Source of the DNA: Planctomycetota bacterium
GTDB taxonomy: Bacteria > Planctomycetota > SZUA-567 > JAFGGJ01
Assembly (NCBI GenBank): GCA_016930595.1
Contig: JAFGGJ010000032.1
Coordinates: 1-47,196 of the forward strand
DNA: 47,196 nt
Reading direction: 5' to 3'
The number at the start of each line of letters is the position of its first letter. The first letter of the stretch is position 1. The position numbers were made by a program, and so were the translations under genes. Shown here one piece after another: positions 7,384-17,300 of this stretch. Under the pieces are notes generated by a model. It saw only the letters and a list, made by a program, of their open reading frames with translations, made no database searches and was not told the DNA's origin.

Positions 7384-8817
7384 ATGCCGAAAGCCAGGGA
7401 ATCGTGTGGGCTTGCTGGAGTTTACGGTCCAGAAGATGCGGCGTACCGCGTGTACCTGGCGTTGTATTCGCTGCAGCATCGCGGCCAGGAGGGAGCCGGG
7501 ATAGTATCAAGCGACGGAGTCCGGCTGCATGGTCACAGGCACCTGGGTCTTGTAGGGGAGGTGTTCGGGGGCTATGACTTTTCCGCGCTGCCTGGGCGGC
7601 AGGCGCTGGGGCACGTCCGGTATTCGACAACGGGCTCGACTTCGAACGTGAACACACAGCCCCTGCTCATGGAATACCGGAACGGGGAGATCGCGGTAGC
7701 GCACAACGGCAATATCGTAAATGCCAGGGCGCTACGAGAAGAATACGAATCCTACGGGTCGATATTCCAGACGACTTCCGACAGCGAGATCATAGTGCAC
7801 CTGATTGCGAGGCCGGCGCACGCGTACCGCCGGGACGCGCTTGCGCACTGCCTGAGGCACCTGCAGGGAGCGTTTTCGCTGATAATCATGACAAGCGAGG
7901 CGCTGATGGGGGCGAGGGACCCGTGGGGTTTCAGACCTCTTGCGCTGGGCAAGGTGAGCGAGGGATACGTTCTGGCGAGCGAGACATGCGCTTTCGACCA
8001 GTTACAGGCTGAATTCATCCGGGAGGTGGAGCCCGGGGAGCTGGTGACCATAGATGACAAGGGCATCCGCAGCGAAATATACATGTCGCCGGCGGAAGTG
8101 GGTGGAACGGCGCACTGCGTGTTCGAGCACATATATTTTGCGAGGCCGGACAGCGTGGTTTTCGGGGAAAACGTTCACACGGTCAGGAAGCGTCTCGGGA
8201 GGAAGCTTGCCGAGGCGCATCCGGTGGACGGCGACACGGTGGTATCGGTGCCGGAAGGAGGAACGAGCGCGGCCATAGGGTACAGCGAGGCGAGCGGGCT
8301 GCCGTACGACAGAGGGTTCGTGGCGAACCTCTACGTGGGCAGGACGTTCATAAGGCCCGCGCAGCGCGACAGGGAGAATTCCGCGGACATCAAGATAAAC
8401 GTTGTGAAAGACGTTGTTGACGGCAAGAGGGTGGTTGTGGTGGACGACAGCATCGTGCGGGGAACGACGTTGAGGAACCGGCTTGCGCGCCTGAGACGAT
8501 GCGGAGCCCGTGAAATACATCTGCGAATAACCTGCCCGCCGCACCGGCACCCGTGTTACTACGGGATCGATTTTCCGACGTCCGACGAACTGATAGCCCA
8601 CGGCAGGGAGGAGGAGGAGATCGGCCGGATGCTGGGAGTGGATTCGATAGCGTATCTAAGCGTCGAAGAGATGCTGGAAGTCATGAGCAAGGACAGGGAC
8701 GGGTACTGCACGGCATGTTTTTCGGGCGAATACCCGGTTATTCCGGAGGGCAGGATGGACAAGTTTGTTTTTGAGCAGCCGAGGTACGGCAAAACGGGAG
8801 GGAATGAAGATGCCTGA
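7384..8817 (+). CDS. purF: Amidophosphoribosyltransferase PurF
   Basis: First committed step of purine synthesis: PRPP plus glutamine gives 5-phosphoribosylamine. The 477-residue protein has an N-terminal Ntn-type glutaminase domain. Its nucleophilic Cys8 follows a short propeptide (MPKARES|CGLAG), then LYSLQHRGQEGAGI and VRYSTTGS. The PRPP-binding loop of the phosphoribosyltransferase domain is VVVVDDSIVRGTT. Cysteines in HCVFEH, PCYYGIDFP and CTACF match the four [4Fe-4S] ligands of the Bacillus-type enzyme, so this is the propeptide-containing, iron-sulfur class rather than the E. coli class. ATG 7384 follows AGGGGAG; an in-frame start eight codons earlier is not supported. First gene of purF-purM-purH-(UroD-like)-purD. 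Confidence 0.96.
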   Translation: MPKARESCGLAGVYGPEDAAYRVYLALYSLQHRGQEGAGIVSSDGVRLHGHRHLGLVGEVFGGYDFSALPGRQALGHVRYSTTGSTSNVNTQPLLMEYRNGEIAVAHNGNIVNARALREEYESYGSIFQTTSDSEIIVHLIARPAHAYRRDALAHCLRHLQGAFSLIIMTSEALMGARDPWGFRPLALGKVSEGYVLASETCAFDQLQAEFIREVEPGELVTIDDKGIRSEIYMSPAEVGGTAHCVFEHIYFARPDSVVFGENVHTVRKRLGRKLAEAHPVDGDTVVSVPEGGTSAAIGYSEASGLPYDRGFVANLYVGRTFIRPAQRDRENSADIKINVVKDVVDGKRVVVVDDSIVRGTTLRNRLARLRRCGAREIHLRITCPPHRHPCYYGIDFPTSDELIAHGREEEEIGRMLGVDSIAYLSVEEMLEVMSKDRDGYCTACFSGEYPVIPEGRMDKFVFEQPRYGKTGGNEDA

Positions 8818-9895
8818 GGGGCATTCCCGGGACAAGCTGACGTACAGGGACGCCGGCGTAGACATAGACGCGGCGGACAAGGCGCTGGACAGGATAGGCA
8901 AGCTTGCCCAGAAGACATACGGTCCGCACGTACTGTCGGGGCTTGGGGGTTTCGGGGGGCTGTTCAGCCTGGACGGGTCGATCGGCCTGCTGGGCAAACA
9001 CTACGACGACCCGGTGCTGGTGGCGTGCACGGACGGAGTGGGCACGAAGCTGAAAGTAGCCTTTGCGACGAACAGGCACGGCACAGTGGGGATAGACCTG
9101 GTTGCGATGAACGTCAACGACCTGCTGGCGATGGGTGCGGACCCGCTTTTTTTCCTGGATTACTTTGCGACTGGGAAGCTGGAACCGGAAGTGATAGTGG
9201 AGGTGATAGAAGGGATAGTGGAAGGGTGCCGGCAGTCCGGGATGGCGCTGCTGGGGGGCGAGACGGCCGAGATGCCGGACATGTACGCTCCCGGGGAGTA
9301 CGATCTTGCGGGTTTCTGCGTTGGCGTGATGGAAAGGCGGAAGTCTTTTGAGCGGGACAAGATAGAGCCCGGGGATCTGCTGGTGGGGATAGCGTCCAGC
9401 GGGCTTCATTCGAACGGGTTCAGCCTGGCGAGGAAAGCGCTGCTTGAAGCCGGCGGCCGTTCCCTTGACGAACCCGTGCCCGAGCTCGGGTGTAACCTGG
9501 GAGAGGCGATGCTCCGGCCCACCCGCATATACGCCAAGGCCGTGACGGCGGTGTTGAAGAGGTACACGGTGAAGGAGGTGGTGAAGGGGATTGCGCACAT
9601 TACCGGAGGAGGGCTTATAGACAACCTGCCGCGCGTGTTGCCTTCCCGGGTGGACGCGGTGGTGGAGAAGGCCGCGCTGAACCCGGATCCGATTTTCGGG
9701 ATGATCCAGGGCTCGGGGGGCATCGACGAGGAAGAGATGTACCACGTGTTCAACATGGGGATAGGGATGGTTATGGTGTGTTCGAGCTACTATGCGAAAG
9801 CGATAGCGAGGACACTCAACACGAAGAAGGTTGGAGAAAAGGCCTCGATAATCGGCAAAATCGAAGAGGGCACCGGCCAGGTCAGGCTGGTTTAA
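8810..9895 (+). CDS. purM: Phosphoribosylformylglycinamidine cyclo-ligase (AIR synthetase) PurM
   Basis: ATP-dependent ring closure of FGAM to 5-aminoimidazole ribotide. The 361-residue protein shows the PurM signatures: TYRDAGVDIDAADKALDRI near the start, GGFGGLFSL, TDGVGTKLKVA, GIDLVAMNVNDLL, GGETAEMPDMY and GLHSNGFSLAR, then ITGGGLIDNLPRVLP and GMGMV-like segments. Two ATGs (8804, 8810) are possible. I prefer 8810 because GGGAGG (8796-8801) lies eight bases before it but only two before 8804. The gene overlaps the purF stop by 8 bases, suggesting translational coupling. Length is normal for the family. Confidence 0.95.
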   Translation: MPEGHSRDKLTYRDAGVDIDAADKALDRIGKLAQKTYGPHVLSGLGGFGGLFSLDGSIGLLGKHYDDPVLVACTDGVGTKLKVAFATNRHGTVGIDLVAMNVNDLLAMGADPLFFLDYFATGKLEPEVIVEVIEGIVEGCRQSGMALLGGETAEMPDMYAPGEYDLAGFCVGVMERRKSFERDKIEPGDLLVGIASSGLHSNGFSLARKALLEAGGRSLDEPVPELGCNLGEAMLRPTRIYAKAVTAVLKRYTVKEVVKGIAHITGGGLIDNLPRVLPSRVDAVVEKAALNPDPIFGMIQGSGGIDEEEMYHVFNMGIGMVMVCSSYYAKAIARTLNTKKVGEKASIIGKIEEGTGQVRLV

Positions 9896-9941
9896 TCCGG
9901 GTAGCGAGTACAGTTGCCTGTTGAAGAGAGGAGCCACGGAG

Positions 9942-11507
9942 ATGGCGGTAAAAGCAGCGTTGTTGAGCGTAAGCGACAAGACCGGTATCGTTGACCTGGC
10001 CAAGGGGCTGGCCAAGATGGGAGTGACGCTTTATTCGACGGGGGGTACGGCGCGTGCGATACGCGAGGCCGGACTGGACGTTGTGGACGTAAGCGATATC
10101 ACGGGATTTCCCGAGTGTCTGGACGGCCGAGTAAAGACACTGCATCCGAAGGTACACGGGGCGCTGCTTTACATGAGAGACAACGAGGAGCACCGCCGCC
10201 AGAAAGAGGAGCTGGACATACCGGATATCGACATGGTGGTCGTGAACCTGTATCCGTTCAGGGAGACGATAGCCAAGCCGGACTGCACGCTGGAAGACGC
10301 GATAGAGAACATAGACATCGGCGGGCCGACGATGCTGAGGTCTGCCGCGAAGAACTGGCCGTTCGTGACGGTCGTAGTGGACCCTGGAGACTACAGGAAG
10401 GTGCTGGATGAAATGCGGCAGAACGGCGGGGACACGGTGAAGGAGACGCGGTTTCTGCTGGCGACGAAGGTATTTGCGCACACATGCAGTTACGATACGG
10501 CGATAGCGAACTATCTCGAGGGAAGACAGGGCGACGGGAAGATGCCGTCTACGCTGAGGATCGAAGCGAGCAAGGCGCTTTCGCTCAGGTACGGCGAGAA
10601 TCCCCACCAGCAGGCGGCTTTCTATGCGTTGCCCGGGGCCAAGGAGCCCGGGGCCACGACGGCCAGGCAGTTGTCGGGCAAGGAGCTGTCGTTCAACAAC
10701 ATCATCGACCTGCATGCGGCGATAGAGATAGTGAAGGAGATCGAAAGGCCGACGTGCGCGGTGATAAAGCACACGAATCCGTGCGGGGCGGCGGTCGCCG
10801 AGGTATTGTCCGCCGCGTTTGAGAACGCGTATGCGGGGGACCCGGTGAGCGCTTTCGGGAGCATTGTGGCTTTCAACAGGGAGGTGGACGAAGACACGGC
10901 CGAGAAGATGACGGAGGGGGAGAAATTCGTCGAGGCGGTTATTGCGCCGGCGTTTTCCGGGAAAGCGTTTTCGATACTCACCACGAAGCCGAAATGGGGC
11001 AAGAACGTGAGGCTGATGGAGACCGGTCCATTAGGTGTTCGCGACGGTTCCGAAGTCGACATGAAGAGGGTAACGGGAGGCATCCTGGTGCAGGAACGGG
11101 ACCTTGGGTTTCCGGAATTCGACCAGCTCAAAGTGGTGACGGAGGCGAAACCGTCGGAGAAGCAGATGGAAGACCTGAAGTTCGCGTGGGTCATATGCAA
11201 GCACGTAAAGTCGAACACGATCCTGCTGGCCAAGGACGGGATGGTCGTTGGAGTAGGGGCGGGGCAGATGAGCAGGGTGGATTCGTCGATCATAGCGGCA
11301 AGGAAGGCCGGAGAGCGGTCCATGGGAGCGGTGCTTGCATCGGACGCGTTCTTCCCGTTCCCGGATGCGGTGGAGGCGGCGGCGGAGGCCGGAGTGGCCG
11401 CGATGATCCAGCCTGGGGGAGCCAAGCGGGACGAGGACGTAATAGCGGCCTGCAACAAGCTGGGCATCCCGATGGTCTTTACGGGACGCCGGCATTTCAA
11501 GCACTGA
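9942..11507 (+). CDS. purH: Bifunctional AICAR transformylase/IMP cyclohydrolase PurH
   Basis: Catalyses the last two steps to IMP. The 521-residue protein has an N-terminal MGS-like cyclohydrolase domain (LLSVSDKTGIVDLAKGL, LYSTGGTARAI, VKTLHPKVHGALL, VVNLYPFRETI, IDIGGPTMLRSAAKN). A C-terminal transformylase domain follows (LRYGENPHQQAAFY, LSFNNIIDLHAA, VIKHTNPCGAA, DPVSAFGSI, KHVKSN, GMVVGVGAGQMSRVDS), including the catalytic KHTNPCG. ATG 9942 has AGAGGAG eight bases upstream. It is 46 bases downstream of purM and is followed 16 bases later by the UroD-like gene. The transformylase needs 10-formyl-tetrahydrofolate, which gives a one-carbon link to that neighbour. Confidence 0.96.
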   Translation: MAVKAALLSVSDKTGIVDLAKGLAKMGVTLYSTGGTARAIREAGLDVVDVSDITGFPECLDGRVKTLHPKVHGALLYMRDNEEHRRQKEELDIPDIDMVVVNLYPFRETIAKPDCTLEDAIENIDIGGPTMLRSAAKNWPFVTVVVDPGDYRKVLDEMRQNGGDTVKETRFLLATKVFAHTCSYDTAIANYLEGRQGDGKMPSTLRIEASKALSLRYGENPHQQAAFYALPGAKEPGATTARQLSGKELSFNNIIDLHAAIEIVKEIERPTCAVIKHTNPCGAAVAEVLSAAFENAYAGDPVSAFGSIVAFNREVDEDTAEKMTEGEKFVEAVIAPAFSGKAFSILTTKPKWGKNVRLMETGPLGVRDGSEVDMKRVTGGILVQERDLGFPEFDQLKVVTEAKPSEKQMEDLKFAWVICKHVKSNTILLAKDGMVVGVGAGQMSRVDSSIIAARKAGERSMGAVLASDAFFPFPDAVEAAAEAGVAAMIQPGGAKRDEDVIAACNKLGIPMVFTGRRHFKH

Positions 11508-11523
11508 TATGGAGAGTTCCGCC

Positions 11524-12525
11524 ATGAAAAGGGACATCGTAAGGGAAGCGCTGGCTTTCCGGGCGGTTGCGCCGGTGCCGCACTACTTTTCGTTTACGAT
11601 CGGCGCCCGGAAGAAACTGGAGGATTATTACGGGGACGATTTTCCGGGATGCCTGAACAACTACATGTCGGAAGCGGCGGTGGAGCCGCCGGGGGCGTGG
11701 AGAGAGATTGAGAAGGACGTCTGGGCGGACGAATGGGGGGTGGAGTGGGACAGGTCGGTAGATAAGGACATCGGAGTGCCCCGGAACCAGATTTTTCCGG
11801 AAGCGGACATGAAGTACTGGAACCCGCCGCCGATAGACGGGGGGCGGTACGGCTCGATTCCGAAGGCCGTTGCCGGAGGCGAAGGCACGTTCATAATGGC
11901 GGGGATAGGCTTCAGCCTATACGAGCGGGCCTGGACGCTGAGGGGGTTGCAGGCGCTCCTGATGGACTTTGTCATGAACCCCGGGTTCGTGCACGATCTG
12001 CTGGATGCCATAGCCGACTGGAACGTGCAGGTGGTCAGGAAAGTGCTGCAGGTGCCGGGCATAGACGCCGTGCACTTCGGGGACGACTGGGGGACGCAGC
12101 GCGGTCTCGTGATGGGGCCGGAGCTGTGGAAGGAGTTCATCGGGCCGAGAGTGAAGCGGATGTATGGAACGGTAAAGGAGGGAGGGAAGTTCTGTTCACA
12201 GCATTCGTGCGGGATGGTGCAGGAACTGTTCCCGGACCTTGTGGAATACGGTCTCAACATGTTCAACCCTTTTCAGCCCGAGGTGATGGACGTTCACGAA
12301 ATGCACGCGAAGTATTTCGGCAAGCTGGCGTTTTGGGGAGGGGTAAGCGTTCAGGAGACGCTTCCGCACGGTACTCCCGACGACGTCCGCAGGGAGGTGC
12401 TGGACAGGATCGAAATGGGGAAACGCGGGGGCTATATTCTTACGCCATCGCACGCCGTGCCGGGCGATGCGCCGGTGGAAAACCTTGTGGCAATGATCGA
12501 GACAGTCCGGGAGTGCGAAGCATGA
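11524..12525 (+). CDS. UroD-like (uroporphyrinogen decarboxylase/cobalamin methyltransferase fold) protein
   Basis: A 333-residue protein of the UroD/MtaA superfamily, which includes haem decarboxylases and zinc-dependent corrinoid methyltransferases. Visible features are DAVHFGDDWGTQRGLVMGPELWKEFIGP, the H-x-C motif SQHSCG (H227, C229), FNPFQPE, FWGGVSVQETLPHGTPDDV and the C-terminal GGYILTPSHAVPGDAPVENL. In MtaA/MtbA enzymes an HxC pair plus a later Cys bind zinc; here the later position appears to be the His of PSH. It is not a convincing HemE, since the N-terminal HemE substrate motif is not seen. ATG 11524 has GGAGAG seven bases upstream. Its TGA overlaps the purD ATG by four bases (ATGA), so it is firmly part of the purine operon. 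Substrate unknown; methyl transfer is an inference. Confidence 0.8.
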   Translation: MKRDIVREALAFRAVAPVPHYFSFTIGARKKLEDYYGDDFPGCLNNYMSEAAVEPPGAWREIEKDVWADEWGVEWDRSVDKDIGVPRNQIFPEADMKYWNPPPIDGGRYGSIPKAVAGGEGTFIMAGIGFSLYERAWTLRGLQALLMDFVMNPGFVHDLLDAIADWNVQVVRKVLQVPGIDAVHFGDDWGTQRGLVMGPELWKEFIGPRVKRMYGTVKEGGKFCSQHSCGMVQELFPDLVEYGLNMFNPFQPEVMDVHEMHAKYFGKLAFWGGVSVQETLPHGTPDDVRREVLDRIEMGKRGGYILTPSHAVPGDAPVENLVAMIETVRECEA

Positions 12526-13799
12526 AGATCCTGGTGGTAGGGTCAGGCGGGAGGGAGCACGCTCTATGCTGGAGGCTGATGCGTTCGGCGTCGGTCGACA
12601 GGGTGTTCTGTGCGCCGGGCAATGCAGGTACCGGGGCGATGGCGGACAACGTCGACGTGGCCGCCGCCGACCTCGACGGGCTGGCGCGGTTTGCATTGAG
12701 GGAGCGCATAGACCTGACGGTAGTGGGGCCCGAGGTTCCGCTGGCCGCCGGGATCAAGGAGCGTTTCAGCCATGATAACCTTGTTCTGTTCGGGCCGTCC
12801 AAGCGGGCGGCGGAGCTGGAGGGCAGCAAGGTATTTGCAAAACAGCTTATGCGGCGTTTCGGTATTCCGACGGCGGAGTTCAGGACTTTCGAAGACTACA
12901 ACCGTGCGGCAAGGTACGTGGCGGACGCCGGGGTGCCGCTGGTCATAAAGGCGGACGGGCTCGCCGCCGGCAAGGGGGTCATAGTAACGTCTACGGCCGA
13001 GGAGGCGCTCGATGCCGTGGGGAAGGTCATGAAAGGGGCTTTCGGCAGTGCGGGAGCGCACGTTGTGATCGAAGAACGGCTGGAAGGTGAGGAGGCCAGC
13101 ATAATTGCGATAACCGACGGGAAGACGATACTGAGTCTGCCGTCCAGCCAGGATCACAAGGCGGCATACGATAACGACGAGGGGCCTAATACCGGCGGTA
13201 TGGGGGCGTACAGCCCGGCGCCGGTTGTCACCGAGAAGGTCATGGACAAGGTGATAGGCGACGTGCTTGTGCAGACGGTGCACGCCATGGAGCACGTGGG
13301 CAGGCCGTACGTGGGTGTGATCTATGCGGGCATAATGGTGACGTCGCACGGCATAAGGGTCCTTGAATTCAACTGCCGTTTCGGGGATCCGGAGACTCAG
13401 CCCCTGATGCTGCGTGTCGAGGGTGATTTTGCCGGTGCGCTGATGCTGGCGGCGACCGGCAAGCTGGAGGAGGCGGAGCTGGATGTGAACGACAAGTCGG
13501 TTGTTGCGGTCGTGATGGCGAGCGAAGGGTACCCCGGCAAGTACGAGAAGGGGAAGGTGATAAGCGGTATAGACGAGGCGGAAGCGGTTCCCGGGGTGAC
13601 GGTTTTCCATGCCGGGACCAAGCGCAACAGGGAAAACGCAGTCGTGACCGACGGCGGGCGGGTGCTGGCCGTAGCGGCGGAAGGGAAAGATATCAGGGAA
13701 GCACAGAGCAGGGCGTACGAGGGTGTGGACAAGATACATTACGACGGCGCATGGTGCAGGCGGGATATAGCGGCCAAGGCGTTGAAGCGGGATAGTTGA
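12522..13799 (+). CDS. purD: Phosphoribosylamine-glycine ligase PurD
   Basis: Second step of purine synthesis: ATP-dependent joining of phosphoribosylamine and glycine to give GAR. The 425-residue ATP-grasp enzyme begins MKILVVGSGGREHALCW, the family hallmark. It continues with VVGPEVPLAAGI, GPSKRAAELEGSK, LVIKADGLAAGKGVIV, SSQDHKAAYDNDEGPNTGGMGAYSP and FNCRFGDPETQ. The ATG at 12522 is fixed by the four-base ATGA overlap with the preceding UroD-like gene; a much longer in-frame reading is just read-through of that gene. It is the last gene of the operon, and its stop codon lies within a promoter for rpiB. No purN, purL or purE is present, so those steps must be encoded elsewhere. Confidence 0.96.
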   Translation: MKILVVGSGGREHALCWRLMRSASVDRVFCAPGNAGTGAMADNVDVAAADLDGLARFALRERIDLTVVGPEVPLAAGIKERFSHDNLVLFGPSKRAAELEGSKVFAKQLMRRFGIPTAEFRTFEDYNRAARYVADAGVPLVIKADGLAAGKGVIVTSTAEEALDAVGKVMKGAFGSAGAHVVIEERLEGEEASIIAITDGKTILSLPSSQDHKAAYDNDEGPNTGGMGAYSPAPVVTEKVMDKVIGDVLVQTVHAMEHVGRPYVGVIYAGIMVTSHGIRVLEFNCRFGDPETQPLMLRVEGDFAGALMLAATGKLEEAELDVNDKSVVAVVMASEGYPGKYEKGKVISGIDEAEAVPGVTVFHAGTKRNRENAVVTDGGRVLAVAAEGKDIREAQSRAYEGVDKIHYDGAWCRRDIAAKALKRDS

Positions 13800-13824
13800 C
13801 TTGGATATCGGCAACAGTAATAAT
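13796..13824 (+). promoter_or_regulatory. Sigma-70 promoter for rpiB, overlapping the purD stop
   Basis: TTGACT at 13796-13801 shares bases with the purD TGA (13797-13799). A 17-base spacer leads to AATAAT (13819-13824); TAATAA at 13818 gives a 16-base spacer. The leader is about 30 bases long and AT-rich. Confidence 0.55.
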
Positions 13825-13860
13825 ATGTAGAGAGAGATATATATACAACGGGAGGTATTC

Positions 13861-14319
13861 TTGAAGATTGCTGTCGGCAGCGACCACGCCGGGTTCGAAC
13901 TGAAGAAGGCGCTTGTGGAGTATCTCGGAAGCACGTGCCATCATGTCGAAGACATGGGGACCGGTTCGGGCGAATCGGTGGACTATCCCGATTTTGCAGC
14001 AGTTGTGGGGAAGGCCGTGGCGGGAGGTTCGGCCGACAGGGGTGTGCTGGTTTGCGGTACGGGCATCGGCATGGCGATAAGCGCCAACAAGATACGGGGG
14101 GTGCGTGCGGCCAACTGCACGGATGAATACAGCGCCGAAATGAGCAGGCGGCACAACGATGCGAATATACTCACACTCGGTTCCAGGGTAGTCACACCGG
14201 AAATAGGCGTGCGGATTCTGAAGGTGTGGCTGGGAACGGAGTTTGAAGGCGGCCGCCACGCAAAGCGGGTGCGGAAGATAACGGGACTCGAGAATCAGAA
14301 TCGGCACCCGGATGGATAA
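13861..14319 (+). CDS. rpiB: Ribose-5-phosphate isomerase B
   Basis: Interconverts ribose-5-phosphate and ribulose-5-phosphate. The 152-residue protein carries RpiB signatures: MKIAVGSDHAGFELK at the N-terminus, VEDMGTGSGESVDYPDFA, GVLVCGTGIGMAISANKI (the active-site Cys is in VCGTG), RAANCTDEYSAEMSRRHNDANILTLG in two adjoining blocks, and the C-terminal FEGGRHAKRVRKI. The initiation codon is TTG at 13861, preceded by GGGAGGT (13850-13856). It overlaps the kinase gene by 8 bases. A role in feeding ribose-5-phosphate to PRPP fits its position after the purine genes. Some family members prefer allose-6-phosphate or other sugar phosphates, which cannot be excluded. Confidence 0.93.
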   Translation: MKIAVGSDHAGFELKKALVEYLGSTCHHVEDMGTGSGESVDYPDFAAVVGKAVAGGSADRGVLVCGTGIGMAISANKIRGVRAANCTDEYSAEMSRRHNDANILTLGSRVVTPEIGVRILKVWLGTEFEGGRHAKRVRKITGLENQNRHPDG

Positions 14320-17300
14320 GCTCATCGGCACGGTCATAGGCGGGTGCGAGGTGGTCGAGGAGATCGGCCAGGGTGGCATGGGTGTCGTATACAAGGCGAA
14401 GCAGATAAGCCTAGACCGCGAGGTCGCCATCAAGGTGCTGGCCCATCACCTGGCGGTAGACCAGAGTTTCGTAAGGCGTTTCCAGCACGAGGCCCGTGCC
14501 GTCGCCAAGGTCAATCATCCCAATATACTGACGGTGTTCGACGTCGGCGAAGAACACGGCGTCTATTTCATGGTGATGGAGTTCATCAGCGGGCGGTCGA
14601 TGTCGGAAATTCTGACCGGGCAGGAGCTGGTACCGCCCAAGGAGGCCAGCGACATCATCCGCCAGGCGGCCCTGGGACTGGAGCGTGCCCAGGCAAGCGG
14701 GATCATCCACCGCGACATCAAGCCCGACAACATCATGGTAACCGAACAGGGCATTGTGAAGGTCAGCGATTTCGGACTCGCCAAGGAAGTTGAAAACAGC
14801 ATGACCGTCACGGATGCCGTCATGGGCACTCCGGCATACATGAGTCCCGAGCAGTGCGACGGCAAGAAACTTGACGGGCGTACGGACATATATTCTCTCG
14901 GGGGCACGTTCTACCGGATGGTTACCGGGCGCCTGCCGTTTGAGGCCGAGACAGCCATGAGCATGATGTACAGGCACAAGCACGAGCCGCTGGTGCCGCC
15001 GCACGAAGTCGCCCCGGCGGTACCCCAGTCGCTCAGCAGGGTAGTCGTCAAGATGATGGCCAAGCAGCGGGAAGAGCGCTACCAGACCATGGGCGAGGTG
15101 ATAGCGGCGCTCGACAGGGCGTGGGAAGAGACCGGGGACCAGTCATCCGCGTCGGTACACGAGACCACGAGCCTGGAGGCGACGATAAAGTTCGATGCTT
15201 CCGGCGAGCCGTCGGCCGGTCCGTTCAGCGGGCCAGCCATATCCGAAGAGGGTATTACGCAGGATCCCGAGAGGGCAAGGCAGTTGGCGGCGGAAGCGGA
15301 AGCGGCCCTGGTGCGGGGCGACATGCTTTCTGCCGTCCGCCTGCTCCAGCAGGCGATCCGTCTCGACACCCAGAACGAGACGCTGAAGCAGAGACTGACC
15401 GGGCTGGTGACTCCGGAAGTGCGCAAGCTGGTTGACGCCGGCAAGAAGATGCTGGTGAACGGCCAGTATTCCGAGTCGGCCCGGGCTTTCCGTAATGCGG
15501 TGGATCTCGATCCTGCGGATGAAGAAGCGCGCAGAATGCTGGGGGTGGCCGAGGCCAAGCTGCTGGAGAAGCGCAATGCGATAAACGAGATCCGGCAGTT
15601 GATAAAGGAAATGAAGTTTGAAGAAGTGGTGCAATGCTGGGAGAAGCTGTCGCCGGAGCTGCGCGAAGCGAACCTCGCCAAGCAGGTGGACCGGATAAAG
15701 ACGATCACCATACCCGCGAAGCAGCTTGTTTCGCAAGCGGATGAAGCCAACACCGAAGGCAAGATGGAAGAGGCAGCCGAGCTTTACCAGAAGGTTCTGG
15801 AAATCGATCCGAACAACCAGCGCGCGAAAGAAGGTCTGAAAGAAATACAGAGGAAGCGCACGCGTACGGAGGTGCTGCTCAAGGAGGGGTACGAGCATTT
15901 TCTGGCCAGGGATTTCGAGAAGGCCATCGACGTATGGCAGAACATACTCCGCATAATACCCGGCGAGGAACAGGTCAAGAAACGCCTGCGGGAAGCCTAC
16001 CATGAATACATATCCGACTTGAAGGGCAAGGAGGGCGGTCTCGCAAAGACGATCCGGCTGCGCAAGCAGTATCTGGAATTCGAGCCTGGCAACAAGGAAA
16101 TGCGGGCGGCGCTCGAAGCCGACCAGGCGCGGTTGGACGAGGTCAACAATCTCGGCGAACATGCCAGCAAGGCTTTCAGCAGGCGCGGGTACGCCAAGGC
16201 CGCGAAGTACTGGGAAAAGATGCTGGATCTCGATCCGCAGAACCGGAAGATAACGGCGAGTCTGAAAGTTGCCAGGCAGAAGCTGGGCAAGCGAAGGTTG
16301 CGGAATGTTCTGACGTTGCTGCTTCTTGCCGTCATGCTGGCTGCGGCCAGCCTCTACTACGTTGAAAAAGACATGATGAGCAGGGCCAAGCTGGAGATGG
16401 ACAAGGGCAACCTGGAGGAGGCTCTCAGGGTTCTCGACAATCCCCGTTTCGGCCTTCCCGTACTGATATTCACCAAGCAGCGGATACAGATGAAGACCGA
16501 ACTGCGGATGGCACACGACAAGCAGGAAGCGACGAAGTTATTTTCCCAGGGCGACATGATGGCTGCCGCGGAAAAGCTGGAGAATTACCTGAAGGCGGCG
16601 GGCGAGCTGGACAGGGCTGAGCAGAAGCGGACAGAAAGGACGCTTCACGCATGGAAGGCCATGTATTACAGGAGCGAAGCCGAGGAGGCATCCAGGGGAG
16701 GAAGGCTGAAGGAGGCAGCGGGTCTTTTTGCACAGGTTGCCGACGAGGCTTCCCTGGCGGGCAAGAAGGACGATGCCGAAGCGGCCGGCAAGTTGAGCAA
16801 AGTTCTGGGGCTGCTGGCTGTTCTGGATGATCCTGCGACCAGCGACGAGATCGAACGAGTCGGGCTTCTGAAGGAAGCCGTCGGCATACTGCCGGACCAC
16901 GAACGCGTGGCAAGGCTCATGAAAGAGGGAGGATATGATTTTGCGCTGGCGGCCAGGAATCTTGAGAAAGCGGGCGCCCTGGTAGACGGCAGGAAATTCG
17001 CCGAAGCGCTGCCCTTGCTGAAGGACGCTTTGCGTCTGGACCCTTCGCTTGTTGTCGCGACGCTGACGGCGGCTTTCTGCGAGGACAACGTATACTGCAT
17101 GAAGAGGAAAATGGTCATGATTCCGCCGCAGGGGATGCAGCGGTTTTCGGCCAATCCGCACTGGAGAATGTATGATCGGCAAAGGTCTTTCTGCATAGAC
17201 CTGTACGAGTATCCCAATGAACCGGGGGTCATCCCCACGACGGGCGTGACTTTCATCGAGGCGCAGGGCATGTGCAGGGAAGCCGGCAAGAGGCTCTGCA

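Noticed and set aside
15143..16516. Minus-strand open frame opposite the kinase TPR region
   Set aside because: Shadow of the kinase fusion; no start signals or domains.
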